Below are positions 1-4,866 of a stretch of 6,143 nt of DNA, piece by piece. Numbering within the stretch: the stretch's first letter is position 1; each line of letters starts with the position of its first letter. The notes below the pieces were generated by a model, which saw only the letters and a program-made list of their open reading frames with translations, searched no databases and had not been told where the DNA came from. This DNA comes from Candidatus Zhuqueibacterota bacterium 4572_119. GTDB taxonomy: Bacteria > Zhuqueibacterota > Zhuqueibacteria > Thermofontimicrobiales > Thermofontimicrobiaceae. Made by a program: the position numbers and the translations under genes. The stretch is taken from the NCBI GenBank assembly GCA_002084535.1, contig NBLI01000140.1, positions 1-6,143 of the forward strand. The letters run 5' to 3'.

Positions 1-1
1 C

Positions 2-340
2 ATTACCGGTATTCATTTGGTAAATGATTCCACAGGGAAAAAAGTTATTGAAAATCAAATCCTGATGGACCGGGCAGTGAAAATATTAAAAATGATTAAA
101 AAAAACGATCCTTTTTTATATAGTGAAATATCTGAACTGAACTGCAGCAAGAAGGGCGAAATTATTTTTCATTTGAAAGAAAACGATGTTGTGGTGTTTT
201 TGGGGAATAAAGACTATATTAGAAAGCTAAATTATTTTGCAACAATTTTTTATCATTTAGTAGAAAATAAAAAGCTTGCCAAAATTCTGGCTATTGATGT
301 CAGGTATGAAGGTCAGGCTGTAATAAAAAGTAAATCATAA
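2..340 (+). CDS. ftsQ: Cell division protein FtsQ, C-terminal part (5' end outside window)
   Basis: The open frame enters from the left edge and gives 112 residues before the TAA at 338-340. The TTG at 17 is only an internal codon, since the frame continues upstream as ITGIHLVND. Support comes from the ITG motif, typical of the FtsQ beta domain (usually LPxITG), the closing IDVRYEGQAVIK, which matches the usual FtsQ/DivIB ending (IDLRFEGQVVV), and the position directly before ftsA. FtsQ is a single-pass inner-membrane protein whose periplasmic POTRA and beta domains bind FtsB/FtsL and connect the Z ring to septal peptidoglycan synthesis. The POTRA domain and membrane anchor lie outside the window. 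The stop is 11 bases before the ftsA start, and the ftsA ribosome site overlaps the stop codon, so the two genes are probably co-transcribed and translationally coupled. Similarity over this short C-terminal stretch is modest; gene order makes the call solid. Confidence 0.85.
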   Translation: MTGIHLVNDSTGKKVIENQILMDRAVKILKMIKKNDPFLYSEISELNCSKKGEIIFHLKENDVVVFLGNKDYIRKLNYFATIFYHLVENKKLAKILAIDVRYEGQAVIKSKS

Positions 341-351
341 GGAGCTTCCAA

Positions 352-786
352 ATGGCTGCACCTGAATATATAACCGGTATCGATATCGGCACAACCAAAA
401 TTGGTGTCATAATTGCGGAAGTTAGCGAAGATACCCAACCGAAAATAGTCGGCGTGGGCACTGCGCCTTCAGAAGGTTTGAGAAAAGGTGTTGTAGTAAA
501 TCTCGAAAAAACTGTTCAATCAATCGAAACCGCGCTTGACCTGGCGGAGCAAATGTCAGGCATCAAAGTTGATGAGGTTTACGTGGGAATTGCCGGCGAT
601 CATATTAGAAGTTATAACGGACGCGGTGTGGTGGCGGTTGCCGGTCCTGATAATGAGGTTACTGAAGATGATGTTCGCCGTGTCATTGACGCTGCAAGGG
701 CTGTCGTGATGCCCATGGACCGTGAAATTATACACATCATACCCCAGGAATTTATAGTGGATGATCAGAGATTCCGTGCTTACTGA
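352..786 (+). CDS. ftsA: Cell division protein FtsA, N-terminal fragment of a disrupted gene
   Basis: This is the first half of FtsA, the actin-like ATPase that tethers FtsZ filaments to the inner membrane and recruits later division proteins. The ATG at 352 is preceded by AAGGAG at 339-344 with a 7-base spacer. Residues 7-20 carry the phosphate-1 loop of the actin fold (ITGIDIGTTKIGVI). Residues about 80-125 cover the start of subdomain 1C, which is specific to FtsA (VYVGIAGDHIRSYNGRG, then TEDDVRRVIDAAR). HIIPQEFIVDDQ at 128-139 is a strongly conserved FtsA segment normally followed by a GIKDPVG-type sequence. Here only RFRAY follows, then TGA. Those five residues are out-of-frame translation past a deletion junction near 769-772. 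The product has no second phosphate loop and no membrane-targeting helix, so alone it cannot act as FtsA. The identity is certain; whether the break is biological or an assembly error cannot be told from one sequence. Confidence 0.88.
   Translation: MAAPEYITGIDIGTTKIGVIIAEVSEDTQPKIVGVGTAPSEGLRKGVVVNLEKTVQSIETALDLAEQMSGIKVDEVYVGIAGDHIRSYNGRGVVAVAGPDNEVTEDDVRRVIDAARAVVMPMDREIIHIIPQEFIVDDQRFRAY
760..776 (+). other. ftsA: Deletion junction inside ftsA
   Basis: FtsA homology in frame 1 ends at the Gln codon 766-768, and homology in frame 2 resumes at the Ser codon 773-775. From remembered E. coli FtsA, the residues missing between these points number about 54. The lost DNA is therefore about 160 bases, and its length must leave remainder 2 when divided by 3. 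GAT occurs at 760-762, 763-765 and 770-772, so a short-repeat deletion is possible, but the lost sequence cannot be seen. Confidence 0.75.
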
Positions 787-1435
787 TGAGGAGAAGGAAT
801 TGGGTGTGATTGTCATGGATATGGGAGGTGGAACAACAGACATCGCCATGTTTTTTGAAGGCTGCATCCGGCATACTGCTGTTGTCGCGTTGGGTGGAGG
901 AAACGTGACGAACGATGTGGCGCTGGTTTTAAGAACTCCCATCGAGCAGGCGGAGTTAGTCAAGCATCGGTACGGATGCTGCGTGCATGATTTGATCAAG
1001 AATCCTGAAGAACCGATCGAAATACCCGGAATAGGTGGTCGCGCCAGCCGCAGGGTGGCAAAAGAATTGTTATCAGATATTATTCGACCGCGTTTGGAAG
1101 AAATATTCAAACTGGCTGAATTTCAAATGAGAAAGACTGAATATGCCAATTTAATGACTACAGGCATCGTCCTGACCGGTGGTGGAGCGCTTATTAATGG
1201 CGCAGTGACGCTTGCCGAAGAAGTTTTCGATATGCCGGTAAAACTTGGCGTACCTAAAGGATTTAGTGGACTGATCGATATGGCGAAAAGTCCCATTCAC
1301 GCAACGGGCGTGGGATTGATATTATACGCATTAAGCAGGGATTATGAGTTGGATGGATTCCTGGGTGATGGCGAGCCAAATCTGTTTGAGCGGATTTGGG
1401 ACCGAATGAAAAGTTGGTTTTCACAGCAAAGATAG
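761..1435 (+). CDS. ftsA: Cell division protein FtsA, C-terminal fragment of a disrupted gene
   Basis: This is the second half of FtsA, in the next reading frame and overlapping the first fragment by 26 bases. True FtsA homology begins at about position 773 with SVLTDEEKELG. The ATG at 761 lies in the shadow of the upstream fragment and is probably not a real start, having only a poor AGGA 11 bases upstream. Numbering from that ATG, VMDMGGGTTDIAMF (18-31) is the phosphate-2 motif, GGGNVTNDVA (45-54) and LRTPIEQAELVK (57-68) are typical FtsA stretches, IVLTGGGALING (136-147) is the adenosine-binding motif and HATGVGLILYA (180-190) closes the fold. The tail LFERIWDRMKSWFSQQR (208-224) fits the conserved amphipathic helix that anchors FtsA to the membrane. 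The C-terminal half is therefore complete and shows no further decay. The residues that should link it to the first fragment, the end of subdomain 1C and the return to subdomain 1A, are absent. Confidence 0.86.
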   Translation: MIRDSVLTDEEKELGVIVMDMGGGTTDIAMFFEGCIRHTAVVALGGGNVTNDVALVLRTPIEQAELVKHRYGCCVHDLIKNPEEPIEIPGIGGRASRRVAKELLSDIIRPRLEEIFKLAEFQMRKTEYANLMTTGIVLTGGGALINGAVTLAEEVFDMPVKLGVPKGFSGLIDMAKSPIHATGVGLILYALSRDYELDGFLGDGEPNLFERIWDRMKSWFSQQR

Positions 1436-1557
1436 TTATTAGAAGTTAGCAGTTTGATGTTAGAGTTTGAGATTGGGTAAATGACTAATTTTAGAAAATG
1501 AAAAGCAGAAAAATATCGATAATATAAAAAGTCAAATCTAACAACTAAAACTAATAA
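1436..1557. repeat. Repeated and inverted motif in the ftsA-ftsZ spacer
   Basis: A motif of about 12 bases occurs twice in tandem, GTTAGCAGTTTGA at 1445-1457 and GTTAGAGTTTGA at 1459-1470, and once inverted, TCAAATCTAAC at 1532-1542. An outer pair, TTATTAG at 1436-1442 and CTAATAA at 1551-1557, adds a second inverted match, so the segment forms an imperfect inverted repeat around a loop of about 60 bases. No T tract follows, so it does not look like a terminator. It may be a degenerate intergenic repeat or a set of protein-binding sites. The rest of the spacer to 1650 is A-rich and G-poor. A promoter for ftsZ may lie there, but I could not place convincing -35 and -10 boxes. Confidence 0.45.
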
Positions 1558-1664
1558 TTAAAATCTGTTATAAAAAAGAACTGTTAAAATAAAAAACTAT
1601 AACAAATAAATTAAAGCAAATAAAAGTAATTAATAAATCCCCATCCATATAAGGAGGGCTACTC

Positions 1665-2885
1665 ATGAGTGATTTAACATTTAATTTTGATGAAAGTATT
1701 ACACCAACAGCTAAAATGAAGGTTGTTGGAGTTGGTGGCGCCGGAGGTAATGCTGTAAACCGAATGATCGAGTCAGGATTATCAGGCGTAGATTTTGTAG
1801 GAATAAACACCGATCTTCAGGCTTTGAATATTTGCAATGCTTCCACAAGAATTCAAATAGGAAAAGTTTTGACCAAAGGGCTTGGAGCAGGCGCGGATCC
1901 TGATGTGGGAAGACGTGCGGTTGAGGAAGATCAGGAAGCAGTTTATAATGCCCTCAAAGATGTGGATATGGTTTTTGTAACTGCTGGAATGGGTGGCGGA
2001 ACAGGAACCGGAGCCGCTCCAATGGTAGCGCGTATGGCAAAAGACCAAAAGGCTTTGACGGTCGGCATCGCTACTAAACCATTTTCATTCGAAGGGCAAA
2101 AGCGGATGAAACGAGCCGAAGAGGGTCTGTTAGAGTTTAAAAAATCTGTTGACACATTGATTGTAATTCCTAATCAAAGGCTGCTCAGCGTGGTTTCTAA
2201 AGATACACCTCTGAATAAGGCGTTCAAAATGGCGGATGACGTTTTATATAACGCGACAAAGGGGATATCTGACCTGATTACTGTTCCGGGTTTAATCAAT
2301 CTTGATTTTGCCGATGTGAAAACCGTGATGTCCGAGATGGGGGACGCGTTGATGGGCTCTGCAATATGTTCGGGTGAGGGCAGGGCAATCGAGGCTGCTA
2401 AAAATGCCATTTCAAGTCCGCTGCTTGAAGATGTTTCCATCACAGGCGCTCTGGGATTGTTAGTGAATATCACAGGTGGTAACGATATTACACTGACTGA
2501 AATCGACGAAGCAACAAATATTATCCAGGAAGCTGCAGGCGAGGAAGCAAATATCATTTTCGGCGCTGTAATCGATGAAGCATTTAAAGATCAAATGCGG
2601 GTAACAGTAATTGCCACTGGTTTTAGTAAAAATGGAAAAAATCAAAAAGGACTTTCCATGCCGCATCGGAAAATGGATTTCGTTCATTCTACCATCGACT
2701 ACCTGGATGTCCCGGCGTATCAACGCAAAGATGACGAGGATAATGTTGGCGAATCAGAGGCGGATGAGGAATCTAATGGAAACGGTCATGATCCTGAGCT
2801 TGAATTGCAGGAAAGTTTTCACACTGAACTTAAACCGGATGAATATGAGTTACCGACATTTTTGAGACGAAGAATGGAGTTGTAA
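1665..2885 (+). CDS. ftsZ: Cell division GTPase FtsZ
   Basis: FtsZ is the tubulin-like GTPase that polymerises at midcell into the Z ring and organises the divisome. The 406-residue product is within the normal size range and appears full length. GVGGAGGNAVNRM (22-34) begins the nucleotide-binding domain, GGGTGTG (110-116) is the tubulin signature loop that binds GTP phosphates, and NLDFADVKTVM (212-222) is the T7 loop, with D214 and D217 in the positions that complete the GTPase site of the next subunit. The C-terminal domain runs to about residue 320. It is followed by a short acidic linker (about 355-393) and the conserved tail ELPTFLRRR (395-403), which binds FtsA and other partners. The ATG at 1665 has an excellent AAGGAGG at 1651-1657 with a 7-base spacer, and an in-frame TAA at 1650-1652 excludes a longer protein. 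It is separated from ftsA by 229 bases, an unusually long gap for this pair, so it may have its own promoter. A hairpin with a T run follows the stop. Confidence 0.98.
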   Translation: MSDLTFNFDESITPTAKMKVVGVGGAGGNAVNRMIESGLSGVDFVGINTDLQALNICNASTRIQIGKVLTKGLGAGADPDVGRRAVEEDQEAVYNALKDVDMVFVTAGMGGGTGTGAAPMVARMAKDQKALTVGIATKPFSFEGQKRMKRAEEGLLEFKKSVDTLIVIPNQRLLSVVSKDTPLNKAFKMADDVLYNATKGISDLITVPGLINLDFADVKTVMSEMGDALMGSAICSGEGRAIEAAKNAISSPLLEDVSITGALGLLVNITGGNDITLTEIDEATNIIQEAAGEEANIIFGAVIDEAFKDQMRVTVIATGFSKNGKNQKGLSMPHRKMDFVHSTIDYLDVPAYQRKDDEDNVGESEADEESNGNGHDPELELQESFHTELKPDEYELPTFLRRRMEL

Positions 2886-2901
2886 TTGGTTGTAAATTAA
2901 T

Positions 2902-2921
2902 AAAAACGTCTGGCGTTTTTT
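2902..2921 (+). terminator. Weak Rho-independent-like terminator after ftsZ
   Basis: A 7-base stem, AAAAACG at 2902-2908 pairing with CGTTTTT at 2914-2920, closes a five-base loop, and the right arm forms a run of six T. It begins 17 bases after the ftsZ stop codon, where a terminator would be expected. The stem has only two G-C pairs, so it may be weak; the GC-rich stem at 3019-3066 could act as a backup. Confidence 0.45.
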
Positions 2922-2949
2922 AAGTAAAACTCTTAATTGAGTTTGCTTA
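2921..2949. other. AT-rich hairpin downstream of ftsZ
   Basis: TAAG (2921-2924) pairs with CTTA (2946-2949), and AAACTC (2927-2932) pairs with GAGTTT (2939-2944), around the loop TTAATT with a small internal bulge. No T tract follows on either strand, so it is not a clear terminator. It might stabilise the 3' end of the ftsZ transcript, but that is inference. Confidence 0.35.
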
Positions 2950-2957
2950 AAATAATG

Positions 2958-3098
2958 AATCAATCCTGATAACCGATTATCAATTATCAACAAGAATTCG
3001 GGTTTTGCTTTATTTCCTGACCGGGAATTATATTGAAACCAATGGTGTTGATTTCTGATCCCGGTCTTTCATTTTTTATTGAGTTATCAGGATTGATT
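2958..3098. repeat. 141-bp segment bounded by a perfect 16-bp inverted repeat
   Basis: AATCAATCCTGATAAC at 2958-2973 is the exact reverse complement of 3083-3098. Inside lie a tandem ATTATCA (2976-2982 and 2983-2989), a small hairpin GATAA/TTATC (2968-2972 with 2977-2981) that competes with the left arm, and an 8-bp GC-rich stem (3019-3026 with 3059-3066). There is no open reading frame of note and no obvious target-site duplication. It could be a miniature inverted-repeat element without a transposase, or a folded RNA leader for the radical SAM gene, whose AGGA ribosome site starts six bases after the right arm. A 16-base perfect match at this spacing is very unlikely to be chance. Confidence 0.6.
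3019..3080 (+). terminator. GC-rich stem followed by a T tract, possible terminator or attenuator
   Basis: GACCGGGA at 3019-3026 pairs perfectly with TCCCGGTC at 3059-3066 across a 32-base loop that can fold further. A T-rich stretch with six consecutive T (3072-3077) follows. This fits a + strand intrinsic terminator, though the loop is large. It stands 35 bases before the radical SAM start codon. It may end read-through from ftsZ or, if transcription of the radical SAM gene begins upstream, act as an attenuator. Confidence 0.4.
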
Positions 3099-3114
3099 TT
3101 TATTAGGATAGCTT

Positions 3115-4722
3115 ATGAAAGCAAAATCAGATAAATCATTTGAATTATACAGAAAAAAGTTGATCGAAAAAGAAAAAAATGATGTATCTGTGAAACGTGA
3201 ATCAATGCTTAATATTGCTTTAGTCTTTCCCAATGATTATTCCGTGGGAATGGCAAACCTTGGCTTTCAGACAGTTTACAGGCTGTTCAATGAATTAGAT
3301 AGTATTAGCTGTGAAAGGAGTTTTTATTACAAAGAATTCCCCAATATAACAAAAACCCTCGAGTCGGGAAGAGAATTAAGAGACTTTGACATTGTCGCTT
3401 TTTCTGTCTCTTTTGAGTTGGATATTCCAAACCTGGTGCAAGTGTTGATAAACGCTGGAATTGAACCACGCACAGAAAAACGACACTCCAGAGAGCCGCT
3501 TGTTGTTTGCGGTGGTGCTGTTACTTTTATTAATCCCGCACCGTTGGAAATTTTTACTGATTTTATGGTTGTTGGTGAAATCGAGCCCCAATTCAAAAGA
3601 TTCGCCAATTTATTGTTGGAGAAGAGAATCAAGGGATATACGAAAAGCGAACTTTCAAATATGCTTGCAGAAGTACCTGGCATTTTTGTCCCGCTATTAA
3701 AAAACCTTGAGGAACCAATAAAAAATGAAATTCTTCCCGGCAAAATATCCTCTCCCCAACATTCTGTTATAATTAGTCCAAACAGCCATTTCAAAAATAT
3801 GTTTCTCATTGAAGTTGGCAGGGGGTGCGGAAGGAGATGCAACTTTTGCGCTGCCAGCCACATTTACCACCCATTTCGCTATTTTGCCCCAGAGCAAATT
3901 TTGGCTGCCATTCAAAACAAAAGCCCGGACACCAAAAGAATTGGTTTGATCGGTTCCGCGATTTCAGACTATCCTACAATCCCTGAACTATGTGAGCGGC
4001 TTGTAAATCATGGTTATGAGCTTGGTCTGTCTTCGTTCAGGCTTGACAGAATCACTCCTTCTTTTCTTCAAATATTGGAAAAAGGCAAGGTAAAGTCCGT
4101 CACTTTCGCGCCTGAAGCGGGCTCCGAAAGATTGAGGAAGATAATTAATAAAGGACTTTCCCATGAAGCAATTATCTCATCAGCAAATTTTATTGCAGAT
4201 TCCAATATTAATCAAATCAAGCTTTACTTTCTTATCGGGCTGCCCGGTGAGGAGGACAGTGATATCAATGGTATCGCCAATTTAATAACAGAAATTCATC
4301 AGGTTTTTTTCGAAAAAAAAGTAAAAAAGACAATCACTGTTAGTGTAAATGGTTTTATACCAAAACCCTGGACACCCTTTCAATGGGCGAAAATGGAAAC
4401 TCCAAACGAGATTAGGCGGAAAAGGAAAATGCTGGCAACGAAAATTAAAAGTTATCCAAACGTGATCATAAACAAAAAAAGTATTAAAGAGGAAATGTTA
4501 CAGGGAGTAATTTCTCTTGGCGATAATAATGTCGGGCAGGCGATTTATTTAAAGATCAAAAATAAAATTGATTGGGCTGAAGCCTGGCGCGAGGCTGGAG
4601 TAAACGTGGATAACCTGTTGTACAATGAAAAGACCTTTGATTTGAAATTTCCATGGGAATCTATTTCTGTGGGAATTAAGAAGAAAATTCTATGGCAAAA
4701 ATGGGAAGCATCCAAAAAATAA
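3115..4722 (+). CDS. Radical SAM protein of the TIGR03960-like family with B12-binding-like N-terminal domain
   Basis: The 535-residue protein has two recognisable parts. Residues about 32-195 form an alpha/beta region similar to the B12-binding-like domain of uncharacterised radical SAM proteins (IALVFPNDYSVGMANLGFQ, LRDFDIVAFSVSFELD, VVCGGAVTFINPAPLE). I see no DxHxxG cobalamin-ligand motif. Residues about 228-425 form the radical SAM core: IEVGRGCGRRCNFC places C238, C242 and C245 for a [4Fe-4S] cluster that cleaves S-adenosylmethionine. GSAISDYP (280-287), TFAPEAGSERLR (330-341) and KLYFLIGLPGEED (369-381) fit later strands of the barrel. IPKPWTPFQW (415-424) and the remaining C-terminal part also match that family in style. 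The substrate is unknown. The partner domain DUF2344, often fused or adjacent in related genomes, is absent here. The ATG at 3115 has AGGA six bases upstream, and an in-frame TAG at 3109-3111 excludes a longer form. It is probably cytoplasmic and transcribed separately from ftsZ. Confidence 0.85.
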   Translation: MKAKSDKSFELYRKKLIEKEKNDVSVKRESMLNIALVFPNDYSVGMANLGFQTVYRLFNELDSISCERSFYYKEFPNITKTLESGRELRDFDIVAFSVSFELDIPNLVQVLINAGIEPRTEKRHSREPLVVCGGAVTFINPAPLEIFTDFMVVGEIEPQFKRFANLLLEKRIKGYTKSELSNMLAEVPGIFVPLLKNLEEPIKNEILPGKISSPQHSVIISPNSHFKNMFLIEVGRGCGRRCNFCAASHIYHPFRYFAPEQILAAIQNKSPDTKRIGLIGSAISDYPTIPELCERLVNHGYELGLSSFRLDRITPSFLQILEKGKVKSVTFAPEAGSERLRKIINKGLSHEAIISSANFIADSNINQIKLYFLIGLPGEEDSDINGIANLITEIHQVFFEKKVKKTITVSVNGFIPKPWTPFQWAKMETPNEIRRKRKMLATKIKSYPNVIINKKSIKEEMLQGVISLGDNNVGQAIYLKIKNKIDWAEAWREAGVNVDNLLYNEKTFDLKFPWESISVGIKKKILWQKWEASKK

Positions 4723-4866
4723 CTCCTGATAGAAATTTCTAATTCTCCCTTTAACAAATTCATGTTTATTAAAAAATATGTTGCTATTTTGTCAAAAAAA
4801 ATATATTTTCTTATTGATAATCCTTTTTCCCTACCAATGGCAATTTAAATTTTTAGGAGGCAAATT

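Noticed and set aside
556..1110. 184-codon open frame on the - strand across ftsA
   Set aside because: It is antisense to clear FtsA coding sequence in both halves and has no recognisable motifs, so it is a shadow frame.
2174..2557. 127-codon open frame on the - strand within ftsZ
   Set aside because: It lies opposite highly conserved FtsZ sequence, and its low-complexity Ser/Ala/Pro composition is typical of antisense translation.
2686..2882. Acidic FtsZ linker as an unusual feature
   Set aside because: FtsZ linkers vary widely in length and charge, and the conserved C-terminal tail is intact, so this is ordinary.
2958..3098. Cobalamin or SAM riboswitch ahead of the radical SAM gene
   Set aside because: The B12-box-like GCCACTG core and the SAM riboswitch consensus are not present. 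The inverted repeats alone do not justify a riboswitch class.
1436..3114. Both spacers flanking ftsZ are exactly 229 bases long, hinting at duplication
   Set aside because: The two spacers share no visible sequence similarity, so the equal length is coincidence.
3327..3863. 178-codon open frame on the - strand within the radical SAM gene
   Set aside because: It is antisense to well-supported radical SAM coding sequence and shows no domain or ribosome site of its own.
4730..4741. Palindrome TAGAAATTTCTA after the radical SAM stop
   Set aside because: It is perfect but short and AT-only in its core, has no real loop and no following T run, and is expected by chance in such AT-rich DNA.
4789..4821. 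Possible promoter TTGTCA ... GATAAT upstream of the exported protein
   Set aside because: Both boxes are close to consensus, but the spacing is 21 bases, too long for a standard sigma-70 promoter, and the region is too AT-rich to trust such matches.
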